64,000 bases of DNA. It comes from Serratia proteamaculans_D. Lineage in GTDB: Bacteria > Pseudomonadota > Gammaproteobacteria > Enterobacterales > Enterobacteriaceae. Positions 26,801 to 34,600 of the stretch are shown piece after piece (positions within the stretch are counted from its first letter, which is position 1; every line of letters begins with the position of its first letter). Below the pieces are notes generated by a model that was not told the origin of the DNA, made no database searches, and worked only from the letters and a program-made list of their open reading frames with translations. A program made the translations under genes and the position numbers. The stretch lies in the NCBI RefSeq assembly GCF_049959315.1, contig NZ_CP188201.1. One strand, 5' to 3'.

Positions 26801-27376
26801 AAGCCCCTTGCCCTGAATAGTGATGGTTCCCTGGGTCACTTCCAGCGCCTGCAGCTTGCCGTCGGCACCCAGCACCGGCTTGCCGGTGGTCAGCGTCGCG
26901 TTAGGGGTGTTGATGAAGCCACAACCGTCGCAGGTGATGCCATAGGGGTTGGCAACCATGACGCTGGCCTGCTTGCCCGCCACCTCCAGGTAGCCCTGCA
27001 GCTGTGAAGGGTTCGGGGCCACCACTTCGTTGATGATGCCTTGCGCTTCCTTGCAGGCCTGCAGGTTGGGGTTGTTCTGGATCAGGCCGCCGAGCTGGGT
27101 CTGGTTGAGCTGCCCGGTGGCGTTATTGAGGATCATCCCCTCTTTGCCAACGTTGAAATCGTTGTATTTATTATGAGAAATGCCAGCCTGATTCGGTGTG
27201 GCAATGTTGACCACCGGCACGCCGTTGGCGGCCTGATCGACACGGGTATTGCCCTCGGCCACGTTAACGCCTTGGGCCAGCGCAGGCAGCAGTGGCTGCC
27301 CGGTCAGCAAGATGCACAGGGTATAACTCAACAGACGCTGAGATGTATTAAGCGGTTGATTTTTAGTGCGCTTCAT
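17858..27376 (-). CDS. cdiA: Contact-dependent inhibition effector CdiA (TpsA exoprotein)
   Basis: The protein has 3172 residues from the ATG at 27376, chosen because AGGAAGG sits 8 nt upstream; an ATG 21 nt earlier has no such site. A long signal region (about 1-35) precedes the TPS secretion domain (about 35-290, with NNPNL and VMVANPYGITCDGCGF). Filamentous-haemagglutinin repeats run to about 1340. A Tyr/Pro-rich middle part (about 1340-1790) may hold the receptor-binding region. A second repeat block runs to about 2560, then the pretoxin region ends in VENN (2962-2965). The last 207 residues are the toxin end, with RALQKHG, SSGRGLRYD and GFLEP. That end looks like a small RNase-type polymorphic toxin (inference). 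Confidence 0.92.
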   Translation of the reverse strand: MKRTKNQPLNTSQRLLSYTLCILLTGQPLLPALAQGVNVAEGNTRVDQAANGVPVVNIATPNQAGISHNKYNDFNVGKEGMILNNATGQLNQTQLGGLIQNNPNLQACKEAQGIINEVVAPNPSQLQGYLEVAGKQASVMVANPYGITCDGCGFINTPNATLTTGKPVLGADGKLQALEVTQGTITIQGKGLNADSSDKFALIARATEINAQLHAKDLNITLGANRVDATGKATAIAGQGEVPKVAIDTGALGGMYANRIHLVSSDKGVGVNLGNLTAREGDIQLEANGQLRLNKTLAQGNLNATAAGITLSGKHKAEQALTLNSGGDIVMEQATLSAKGDMQLTAAGKLQAGKADTDGRLQVEAASLSSDKNSSLTAEGDINLTLSGDGNWQGTLTAGRDLQLQANHLTNVGQLAANRDSRVKTQNLTNSGLIQAQGAQNVTSTQLDNSGQLKAGTVHTITADGVDNQGTITSLQQLDLRIRDRLKVGGSLSADGLLTVQAGEFLLAGSASGKQGVTLDHTGLMKTELGSSLLSDGNITLNADDMQLGGLLSSEQGLTLETPKLLSTAGSRTQSKQDMTIKVAQDAQLAGVFNTLGDLKFSAATADNSGDIEARSLDLTFTKTFNNAGKFKAENALTLTTPSLINSGVMVAKGIELNADSLDNSGRLQAWENANITSKDLQNRLAGQLLAGGTLTLQGTGLNNAGKLQGKTVDIDVQRWDNSGSALGDDGLTAVVEQALENSGQLLSEGPMKLTAATLNNPGKILSEGTLQLTADSVSNQGEAQGATTTVTAKSLNNKGNLIGIQKLVLQLEKDLINATGGKLLSYGELTASAATVNNSGLWQGDLITLTTQQLDHKGTLEAGKGISLDLSGDLNADAGSKILSNGEAAIKALALNNQGSWQAGALRLTGDSLSNSGTLIGVNRLDAEIAKTTTQQATGQMLSNGVLKLNANNINNLGLMQAGELLLKATDLTNSGRLQGQTHFEAKLSGVFNNLAGGNVRSLAGLRIEADELNNAGHLQGDGGSVLQLDRQLINSGNLKVGGALNLQAPTLNNSGWLQANSLTFNGTQLDNSGTLSTTGDNQLTLDSLKNTGTLQGGNLTLQADSLDNAGTLLATSQMNLKARQIDNQNSGKLLSGGDTTLTSTLLNQYGQLVALGNMTLSLKDAFTQSGTLAAGKALVLTSDGDILLKGTTQGQSLDLRSGGQLTNAGTLRGGSGDMRLEAAGITQNATASLQSGGLLQLLSRGDISNDGFIGTAGSLLLSAANQLINSGMLYASGDMRLLADRITNQRGDILAGKNLWMHKDADGKANSQIVNTSGTIETETGDIHINTAHLLNQRDGLKTSVTQEDLTKKYDWLNGATASIPLSFFNDDEYGYYTVDTMRQMAGDAAREVYKRYTYASPYATTKELALSTSKVTVSSTGGTARIAAGRNMTLNATTLDNLASDILADGDIVLTGSTLNNQSWVAGTETRYQTYTYQKPPLPGSDNKPKVSAVSAINDYAKSKIEDKNIHYKASGDVRTERTDDGAYRSVIQAGGAVNANFSDDIGNTTLTPNAGSLSHTLARPTLDSLQQPEDVNGVEQQALAKDQSVVFGTPEWKDNLQEALGTLGNNAVDLSDYPLPSGGNGRFVVTEDPSSPYLITTNPKLDGLGQLDDSLFNDLYAMLGQQPGTAPRESDSRFTDEKQFIGSAYFLDRLKLNPDYDYRFLGDAAFDTRYISNAMLNQTGQRYLNGVGSDLAQMQQLIDNAARAQSGLNLQFGISLTPAQVSQLEHSIVWWEKVTVNGQTVLAPKLYLAKGDVAPLSGSVIAGNKVNLNGGSIRNDASTLQGGERLNVNSQAGISNLNQGMINANDGLSLSAIGDISNIGSTISGQRVQLESQDGSIINKTQARQWDATGTQSGQSLTLSRTEVGDTAVIRAGDTLNMQAGNNIDVTGAQVTSGGAMDLRAGGDVNLLANNTSRVDKSDGGRWGGGLKESETHGSLATEISAGGPLNVSAGQDLNLAASQIGSKGDAALTAGRDINLQTAEQGSRQKTDGSEHISSGATRSTLTSGGDLQLQAGRDLNSQAAALVADNDVGLRAGRDVNLNTQQSREYQESHGGRQQRVNESIRQQGTEIASGGDTRIQAGRDATLNATQAQASGDVAVSAGRDIALNSATESDYSFFEETKVKKGLMSKTTTHTVEEDYATHEKGGLLSGNNVSLNAANDLKVQGSTVVGDGKVNLQAGNNVDIVAATEEQSRYRLNEKKTSGMFSGGGIGVTFGSKSSRHQLNEDGTTQSQSVSTIGSTGGDVNIVAGGKAHIGGADVIADKNLSVTGDSVQIDPGQDIRRRDETFEQKQSGLSLALSGTVGSAINTAVTTAQQAKQETDGRLAALQGTKAALSGVQAVQAGQQATLGNTDTEEGSMVGISVSLGAQQSSSKQHQEQTTVTGSTLNAGNNLQVTATGKGNTADSGDIAVVGSQLKAGGDTTLNAERDVLLLGAANTQKTEGSNKSSGGNIGVSIGVGKQTGLSVFANANKSQGSEHGDGTFWSETTIDSGGKLSLHSGRDTLLSGAQASGETVKVDAGRNLTLQSQQDSDNYDAKQTSVSGGFSVAIIGAGGSASLSMSRDKLHSNYDSVQEQTGLFAGKGGYDVKVGEHTQLDGAVIASTATADKNRLDTGTLGFSDIHNQADFKAEHQGGSISSGGPVGADLLTNLAGAALSGAGNKGHAEGTTQAAVSGGSVVIRDQANQKQDVNQLSRDTENANGSIGPIFDKEKEQNRLKQAQLIGEIAGQTMDVIRTQGDINGLKAAKAANPTEKDVKVLRNSDAYKKTMESYGTGSDMQRAAQAVTGALQALAGNNLAGALASGAAPYLAREIKARIGDDNVAANAMAHAVLGALTAQLNNQSAVAGAVGAGGGELVARVILSEMFQGRKISDLTESEKQQVSALSQLAAGLAGGLAADSSAGVVTGSQAAKNAVENNLLGIAAGSVAESAVVAGAVGHGSQSSNNADEAWDADDGSDPNKSREENARKPNVAKDLTDEDKAELGGAGTGTPGGHGPEDEENARNSGSNRHSSNQIGKWSIDELSDGAKHTDPASKKGDLTLAGRALQKHGSREGSAFPSAKGNPSAINEQGQKIVDSILNDPNKSVIQSNTGRYGQVTDVISSSGRGLRYDAQGKLIGFLEPPK

Positions 27377-27402
27377 CCTTGAAACCTTCCTGTGCATTAG
27401 CG

Positions 27403-29076
27403 TTAAAGTACGATATTCACCCGGTAATAAACCGAGACCCGATCCGGTTTGAGCCAGTCGGGATAAGCCAGCGGCCAGCCGACGGTCAGTTGGCTGCTGA
27501 AATAGCGGCCTCGGCTACCCAGCCCCACAGCACCGCCCCACAGCGTACCGGAGGCGTTGGCGTCCAGCTTGTCGCGCTGCAAATAGCCACCGTCGAGCGC
27601 TGCCAGGGCGTTGATGCTGCCGAGGTACGGCAATGTCACCAGCGTGCGGTTGACCTCGTTACGCCAGTAACCGCCCTTGTCACCGGAAAGGTATTGCTCC
27701 TTGAAACCGCGAACAGAGCTTTCTCCTCCTATTGTCAGGCGTTCGCTGCCGTACAAACGGTGGTTACTCCACTGGCTGTAAAGACTGGTGAGATAGGTCC
27801 AATCCTGCGCCAGCGGCAGGTAGTAGCTGCCGGAAAGCGAAAGCTTGTGAAACTCGGCCCGGGGCGCTTCCTTGATTTTTCCGCTGTCATTTTCTGCGCC
27901 CAACCAGGGGACACCACGGCTGTAGGCCGGGTTCAGGGTGGCGAAGCCGCCCAGCAGTTTCTGGCTGTGACTGACTCCCAGCGTCACGCTGGTCAGCTTG
28001 CGGCTGCTGCTTTCCAGCCGGGTATCATTAAGATAATTGCGGTTGATACGGTGCGTCAGCCCCAGCGACAGGCCGGTTTTCATTTCGCCGTCACGCAGCA
28101 GCACCCGCGAAACGCCCAGGCGATGGGTCTGGCTGTCACCGCTGGAGCGCCAGTCGAATCCCTGATTGTTAATGGTGGTCAGGTAGTCGCTGTAGGAATA
28201 GTTGTAATCCAGCGTCCAGTAACCGTAGGGCAGGCTGACGCCGGTCTGCACGCTGCGCGCGTTGTGATCGTTGGCGAAATCACTGCTTCGGGCACCAGCG
28301 ACAAACCATTGATCCGCCAATCCCAGCAGGTTATTGCCGGTCAGCGATCCGTTGAGCTGCCCGGTCCCGGTACTTTTTTGCCCGCTGTTGTCGAACCCCA
28401 GCCCAAGCATCAGCGGAAACTCGGGTTTGGCGCTTAAATTGACCACCGAGTAGCCCGGTTGGCTGCCGGGCAGGATCTCTATCTGCACCGGTTGCTGGCG
28501 CAGACGGTTAATCTGCTCCATGCCCTGCTCGATATCGCGCAGGTTGAGGATTTTGCCTTGCAGGCCTGGGAAAGCCATTTTCAGCATGCGATCGTCCTGC
28601 TGCTCCAGCAGGATTTTCTCAAGCCGCCCTTCCAGCACCAGCAATCGCAGTTCACCACGCGACAGATCCTGCTCGGTCAGGAATGCGCGGCTGGTAATAT
28701 AACCGCGGCCGATGTACCAGTCGGAAACCTGCTGCACCAGCGTTTGGATTTGCCCCAGATTCAGGCATTGCTGCAGGTAATTCTGGGTAAGTTTGCGTTG
28801 CGCACTGGCAGGCAGATGATCGGCACCTTCCAGTTGAATACGGCTGATGGTGAAGCAAGGGCCACCGGTGTTGGCGCTGGGTGCCGGGGTAGCGGGCAGG
28901 GTCGGCGTCAGGCTGCGTTGCAGTTCCTGCCGCTGCTGCTGGTTTTGCTCCAGCAAGTCACGCTGCTGCTGTTGAATGGTGTCGCGGTCCGCCGGACTAA
29001 GCAGGTTAGCGCCGGTGGCGGAGGAAAATAAAATGCACAGCAAAGCTGCCGAGAGCCGTTGAGTGACTGAATCCAT
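27403..29076 (-). CDS. cdiB: CDI outer-membrane transporter CdiB (TpsB, ShlB/FhaC type)
   Basis: This is a 557-residue precursor with a signal peptide (about 1-22) and a Gln-rich linker helix (QQQQRDLLEQNQQQRQELQ). Two POTRA domains cover about 73-220 (CFTISRIQLEGADHLP, YITSRAFLTEQDLSRGELRLLVLEGRLEKI). A 16-strand Omp85-type barrel follows, with the conserved SSVRGF motif near residue 450 that inserts into the pore. It ends with YRVNIVL. It exports and anchors CdiA, whose start lies 26 nt downstream, and it is the first gene of the cdiBAI operon. Confidence 0.93.
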   Translation of the reverse strand: MDSVTQRLSAALLCILFSSATGANLLSPADRDTIQQQQRDLLEQNQQQRQELQRSLTPTLPATPAPSANTGGPCFTISRIQLEGADHLPASAQRKLTQNYLQQCLNLGQIQTLVQQVSDWYIGRGYITSRAFLTEQDLSRGELRLLVLEGRLEKILLEQQDDRMLKMAFPGLQGKILNLRDIEQGMEQINRLRQQPVQIEILPGSQPGYSVVNLSAKPEFPLMLGLGFDNSGQKSTGTGQLNGSLTGNNLLGLADQWFVAGARSSDFANDHNARSVQTGVSLPYGYWTLDYNYSYSDYLTTINNQGFDWRSSGDSQTHRLGVSRVLLRDGEMKTGLSLGLTHRINRNYLNDTRLESSSRKLTSVTLGVSHSQKLLGGFATLNPAYSRGVPWLGAENDSGKIKEAPRAEFHKLSLSGSYYLPLAQDWTYLTSLYSQWSNHRLYGSERLTIGGESSVRGFKEQYLSGDKGGYWRNEVNRTLVTLPYLGSINALAALDGGYLQRDKLDANASGTLWGGAVGLGSRGRYFSSQLTVGWPLAYPDWLKPDRVSVYYRVNIVL

Positions 29077-29336
29077 TCAGAAGACCATCCGTGTGTTTTT
29101 TCGGCATTTTAACCGCGGGATGGGAAATGTAACAAGATACGAACCATTAGCCAGGGTCAGAATTTGGCCATATATGAAAGAACATTCCTAAAGCAGGCAG
29201 CGGAAAGTCATATGAAAATGGTAAATGTAGCTTATTGATTTGCGCTGACAGAAATAAACAGTGAATCGCTCTTAATTTTGGCCAGACGGAAGAAAATTGC
29301 CGTTAGTGCGATGAGAGCCTCAAAAACGAAGGCTAG

Positions 29337-29359
29337 CAGGGGCCGTGAACCGGCCCCTG
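29337..29359 (-). terminator. Terminator of the tldD operon
   Basis: CAGGGGCCG and CGGCCCCTG pair around TGAAC. On the minus strand a TTTTT run follows after about 10 nt. It separates the tldD operon from the cdiB promoter region (29077-29336). Confidence 0.6.
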
Positions 29360-29370
29360 GAAGGTATGAC

Positions 29371-30816
29371 TTACGCGGTACCGCCGACGGTCAGGGTATC
29401 GAGCTTCAGGGTCGGTTGACCAACCCCCACCGGCAAGCTTTGCCCCTCTTTGCCGCAGACGCCGACGCCTTTATCCAGCGCCAGATCGTTGCCCACCATC
29501 GAAATTTGCTGCATCGCCTCAATACCTGAGCCGATCAGCGTTGCGCCTTTCACCGGCTTGGTGATGCGACCTTTTTCGATCAGGTAGGCTTCGGTGGTGG
29601 AGAACACAAACTTGCCGGAGGTGATATCCACCTGGCCACCACCAAAGTTCGGCGCATACAGGCCGTATTCGACGCTGGCGATGATCTCTTCCGGCGTTGA
29701 CTTGCCCGCCAGCATGTAAGTGTTGGTCATGCGCGGCATCGGCAGGTGCGCGTAGGACTCGCGGCGGCCGTTACCGGTTGGCGCAACGCCCATCAGACGC
29801 GCATTGAGTTTGTCCTGCATATACCCTTTCAGGATACCGTTCTCAATCAACATGTTGTACTGGCCGGGTACGCCTTCGTCGTCGATCGCCAACGAACCGC
29901 GTAACCCCTGCAAAGTGCCGTCATCCACCACGGTGCACAGCTCGGAAGCCACCAACTGGCCCATCTGACCGCTAAAGACCGAAGTGCCACGACGGTTGAA
30001 GTCGCCTTCCAGCCCGTGGCCCACTGCCTCATGCAGCAGCACGCCGGGCCAGCCTGCTCCCAGCACCACCGGCATATTGCCTGCCGGGGCCGCCACCGCA
30101 GAAAGGTTAATCAATGCCATGCGCACCGCTTCTTTGGCGTAAGCATCGGCACGGACTTCGCCATCGGCGATTTCCAGGAAATAGTCATAGCCGAAACGGC
30201 CACCGCCGCCGCTGGAGCCGCGTTCACGCTTGCCGTCTTGCTCCACCAACACGCTGACGGATAAACGCACCAACGGGCGAACGTCCGCCGCCAGGGTGCC
30301 GTCGGTGGCGGCTACCAGGATTTGTTCATACACGCCGGTGATGCTGGCGCTGACCTCTTGCACCCGTTTATCGGCCGCGCGGGCCACCTTGTCAACGCGG
30401 TGCAACAGGGCAATTTTCTCTTCACGCGGCAGGCTTTGCAGCGGATCAAGCAGGGGATACAACGCCTTATGGCTGATTTCACCCAGGGTATGCACCTGAC
30501 CATTACCGCTGTCACGGACTATGCTGCGCGCGGCATGGGCGCTTTGCTGCAAGGCGTTCAGGGTGATTTGATCGGCATAGGCGAAGCCGGTTTTCTCGCC
30601 GCTAACGGCGCGAACCCCGACCCCTTGATCGATATTGTAAGAGCCATCCTTGATGATACCGTCTTCAATCACCCAGGCTTCGTGGTAGCTCGACTGGAAA
30701 TAGAGATCGGCATAATCGAGGCGGCGTTCGGCCAGTTGCCCCAGGACGGAAAACAGATCCTGGTGGCTCAGCTTATTGGCAGCAAGTAACTGCTCACTGA
30801 CAAACGTCAGGCTCAT
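29371..30816 (-). CDS. tldD: Metalloprotease TldD, catalytic subunit
   Basis: The 481-residue protein has the normal length and sequence of TldD when started at MSLTFVSEQL (30816). The zinc site HEAVGHGLEGD is at residues 262-272, with His262, Glu263 and His267 as ligands/base; the C-terminal GVCGKEGQSLPVG supplies the conserved cysteine ligand. With PmbA (TldE, at 6687-8027) it forms a protease that digests unfolded peptides and modifies RiPP-type peptides. It starts 7 nt after the nitrilase stop. It is the last gene of rng-yhdP-nitrilase-tldD. Confidence 0.96.
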   Translation of the reverse strand: MSLTFVSEQLLAANKLSHQDLFSVLGQLAERRLDYADLYFQSSYHEAWVIEDGIIKDGSYNIDQGVGVRAVSGEKTGFAYADQITLNALQQSAHAARSIVRDSGNGQVHTLGEISHKALYPLLDPLQSLPREEKIALLHRVDKVARAADKRVQEVSASITGVYEQILVAATDGTLAADVRPLVRLSVSVLVEQDGKRERGSSGGGGRFGYDYFLEIADGEVRADAYAKEAVRMALINLSAVAAPAGNMPVVLGAGWPGVLLHEAVGHGLEGDFNRRGTSVFSGQMGQLVASELCTVVDDGTLQGLRGSLAIDDEGVPGQYNMLIENGILKGYMQDKLNARLMGVAPTGNGRRESYAHLPMPRMTNTYMLAGKSTPEEIIASVEYGLYAPNFGGGQVDITSGKFVFSTTEAYLIEKGRITKPVKGATLIGSGIEAMQQISMVGNDLALDKGVGVCGKEGQSLPVGVGQPTLKLDTLTVGGTA

Positions 30817-30823
30817 AATTTTT

Positions 30824-31684
30824 TCACTCTTTAATGGAGGATTTGTTGTCAAACGGCGCCGTCAGCGACGTCTGGAATCGGTTGTGTTGCAATACCGGCA
30901 TTTGCTCGCGAATGGTTTTGAGGCCGGTAATATCGACCCGCACTTTCAACGCCGATACCGCATCCGGGTTTTCAGCCAATACCTTGCCCCAGGCATCCAC
31001 CACCAGCGAATGGCCCCAGGTGCGACGAGTCGGGCCATGGCTGCCAACCTGGGCCGGTGCCAGGATCACACACTGGTTTTCTATCGCTCTGGCGCGCAGC
31101 AAAATTTCCCAGTGCGCCTCACCGGTCACACGGGTAAAGGCCGCCGGTACGGAAATCAGTTCAGCGCCCTGTGCTCGCAACGCCTGGAACAGCGCCGGGA
31201 AGCGCAGATCGTAGCAGATGGTCATGCCAAGCCGCCCGACCGGGGTATCTACCACCGTAAGCTGTTGGCCATGCTGATAGGTGTCTGACTCCCGATAATG
31301 GCCGTGGGAGTCGTTAATGTCCACGTCGAACATGTGCAGTTTGTCATAGCGCGCGCGGATCTCGCCCTGGTCGTCGAACAGCAGGCTGCTGGTGGTGATC
31401 AGCGCAGGGTTTTCACGGCTGACCAGTGGCATCGACCCCACCAGCAGCCAGACGCCATAACGCCGTGCCATCTCACGCACCGCATTCTGCAGCGGGCCAT
31501 CACCCTGGCGTTCCGCATGTTCACGATAAGCCGCAGAATTGGCGAACAGCAGCGCGTTCTCCGGCGTCATCACCAGTTTTACCCCGGTATTAAGCTGCTT
31601 AATCTGCTGTTCAATCTGGGCCAGGTTGTCACGCACCCGATCGCCACTGCACAACTGTAACAACGCAACGTTAGCATTTCTCAT
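30824..31684 (-). CDS. Nitrilase-superfamily carbon-nitrogen hydrolase (Nit1-type)
   Basis: The protein has 286 residues. The catalytic Glu-Lys-Cys triad is at Glu42 (MTPENALLF), Lys115 (RYDKLHMFDVD) and Cys157 (GMTICYDLRFP). The conserved PAAFTRVTGEAHWEILLRARAIENQC and HGPTRRTWGHSLVVDAWG indicate the Nit1/YbeM branch, whose characterised members are deaminated-glutathione amidases that repair a transaminase side-product. Its ATG overlaps the yhdP stop (ATGA) and tldD begins 7 nt after its stop, so it belongs to the operon. E. coli lacks a gene at this position; Serratia and Yersinia have one (from memory). Confidence 0.9.
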   Translation of the reverse strand: MRNANVALLQLCSGDRVRDNLAQIEQQIKQLNTGVKLVMTPENALLFANSAAYREHAERQGDGPLQNAVREMARRYGVWLLVGSMPLVSRENPALITTSSLLFDDQGEIRARYDKLHMFDVDINDSHGHYRESDTYQHGQQLTVVDTPVGRLGMTICYDLRFPALFQALRAQGAELISVPAAFTRVTGEAHWEILLRARAIENQCVILAPAQVGSHGPTRRTWGHSLVVDAWGKVLAENPDAVSALKVRVDITGLKTIREQMPVLQHNRFQTSLTAPFDNKSSIKE

Positions 31685-34600
31685 GGCGCCTTATCCTCCT
31701 TTGGCTTACGCAGGACCTCGTTGACCTTCGGCTGGTCCAAATCGCCGCTGATATGGTAGCGAATCAGCGAGATCTTACTCCACAGCGGCCCCAGCACCTG
31801 CGAGGCAGCAAACACCGCCGCGCCAACGATAGGGTTAATCACGAACGCCGTGGCTACGCCGACAGTGGTCGAAATGGCCGGTGCGACCACCGCTTCCATA
31901 TCAATCCGTCGGCGCGCCAAATCGACCTGACCGTTCATGGCAATATCCGCCGCCAGTCCGTCAACCAACAGGTTATCGGTATGCATTATGCCATCTTTCA
32001 GCCATGCGGTGCTGCGGATGGAGTCAAAGTAGAAACCTTTGCCGAAGGTATCACTGAAATCGAACTGCAACTTACGTAGCAGGGAATCGACGCTGACCAA
32101 CCGCAACAGCTGGCCGGCACGTCCGCCGCCCATGCTGTCGATCTCACCCTTGCCCATATTGACCTTCAGTGCACCACTGAGGGTGCTGATCTGCGGTTTC
32201 CATGGTGTGCCATGCCAGTACAGATCAAAATCAATGTCATAAGGCGCGCCTTTCAGCGGCGTGGTGATACCGAAGAAAGCGGCGGTTTCATCAATTTTCC
32301 CACCCAGCAGTTTGCCTTTCAGCGAACTGCGTTCTTCCTGGGCGTTCTGCTTCCACAGGCCGCTGGCGGTCATGCGCCCTTTGCCGGTATCGACCAAGCC
32401 ATGCTCCAGGGTCAGGGTATCGCCCTGATTGGCCAGATCTGCCTCCACCTTGCCGAGATTTTGCCCCATCACCCAGCACGATTTGCAGCGCAGCATCAAC
32501 GACGGCCAGTCACGGAAAGAAACCTTATCTGCCACCGCCAGCGGGTTGGTTGCCGCGGTCGGGGTGCCCTTGCTGTCGCTAAACTGCGGATTGTAATAAA
32601 GATAATTGATATCGGCACGCCATGGTCCACGATCCGTTACCCGCAGACTGCCATCGACTTCATCCCCCTTGGCGCTGACCAGGGTGCCGCCAAGCTGTTT
32701 TTCGGCCGATAGCGTCAGCTTGTGCCAGGCCTGGCCGCCCAACAGCAGCTGTGGTGTTTTCAGCGCTACGGTGGTTGGGAAGTTAAAGCCGCCCACCTGA
32801 CCCGAACTGCCACCTTGTTTTAGCGCCGGAGCCATCAGCCCCAGCCACTTTTCACCGTCCAGTGGCGGCAGGTTGAGCGTCAAGGATTTACCGACCGGTA
32901 AGGGCGGCGTTCCACCGCCTTCGGTTTGCCATGCCGCTCGTGCAAGCCGCACCTGCTGTTTGGCAAAGGTCCATTCGCTGTTGAAATGATTTTGCTTGCC
33001 GGCGCTGCCGGTCAGCATGAAGCCATTCAGGCCACCTTTCACTTTTACGCTCAACGGCAGTGGCTCACCCGCGGGTTTATCCAGCGGAGAGGGTAAGTGA
33101 CTGCTTACTTTTTTGAGGTCCGCATCAATGCCGATGTCATAGCTGGCGTTGCCCTTATGCGGCAAGGTAATGGCAACCTGACCCTGCCAGGGCGCGCTGC
33201 CACTCAGGGCATCGGCGACTTCCTGCGGAATACCGGGGAATTTACCCGGCTGCCAGTCAGCTTTCAGATCCACATTGACCTTGTAGTCGCTTTTACCTTC
33301 CAGCGTATTGAAATTCACCGCAACCGGCTGCCCGAACCAGTTAGCCGATAAAGTATCGCTGGTCAGGTTGCCGTTATCGAAGCGGAACTTGCCGCTGACT
33401 TTTTTCAGCTCACTTTCGATCGGCTTAACCAGTAATGAGTTGTTGTTCAGCGCCACCTCACCCGTAGCGCGCACCAGCTCGCCGTTCAAGGGAATATCGA
33501 GATGTAAGCGCCCACTGACATTACCGCCAATCTGCAGCTCATTCAGTGCCGCACCCAGCGAATCATGCAGCGGTGTCTGCTCGAAATAGTCATGGATTTC
33601 CTCACCCTGACCCGCAACGTCAGCGTCAACCAACAGGCGCTCTTTCAGGTAGTCCGGAATGATGGCGGTAACATTTTTGCCATCGACGTTACCCAGTTTG
33701 GTCTGCGGAGCATTCATCCACAGCCCTTCATTGGCAAAATCGAGATCGATGGCCAGATCGGTCAATGCCGGCCAGTCCGGTTGGAACTGGAAGGTCGAAT
33801 GGCGCAGCGGGACAAATACCTCAAACTGGCCTTCGTGTTTACGGTAAGGGAAATGCTGCGGGTCACCGTTGTAAATCAGCGTGGCGTTATCCACCTGCCC
33901 GCCCTGAATGGCACCGCTGAGGTAGTCCACCAGGTGCTTGCCCATCAAGGGTTCCGGGAAGTAACGCCAGGCATCTGCGGCATCATACAGGCGGATACCG
34001 GCCAGAATGTTCAGCCACGGGTCACCCTTGGCCGGCTGCTGGTAACGGAAATCACCGTTCACCCACAGCGATTTGGCCTTCACGTCCAGATTTTTACTCG
34101 CCAGCTCCCAGCCCTGTGGGTTATTCAGCCAGGTTAACGCCCCGCGCGCGCTGCTGACTTCCAACGGGGCGCGGAACATGTCGCCGTACGGCAAGGTACT
34201 GTCGTTGAGATCAAGCTGCAGACGACCATTTTCTACGCCACCACTCAGCGCGCCAGAGAAATGATTTATCCCCGGCAACAGCTTCCACGGCTGCCAACTG
34301 ACGTCCTGCCAACGGGCCTGGAAGCGGGTTTTTTCCGGCTGTTTCAGCGGAATATCCAACGCCAATGCATTGACCTTGCCCTGCGGTTGCAGATCGTTCC
34401 AGCGCTCCAGCACGTCCGGGCTGAGGAACGAGAAGGTCGGCAACAGCGCAGACAGGCGTTCAAGCTGAATGTTGGTTGCTCGCACGCGCAGTTCTTCGGT
34501 TTGTCCCGGCCCCATAAACTCGGTATTTTCCGGTAGCCACAGCCCGGACAGCTTGCCTTGCGGCCAGGCCTGACCGTCGGTAGCCAGGTTGAGCTGCGGC

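Noticed and set aside
18749..27007. Several long plus-strand open frames (up to 443 codons) inside cdiA
   Set aside because: They are antisense products of the repetitive cdiA coding sequence, with Ala/Gly/His-rich or Ser/Pro-rich biased translations and no ribosome sites or domains.
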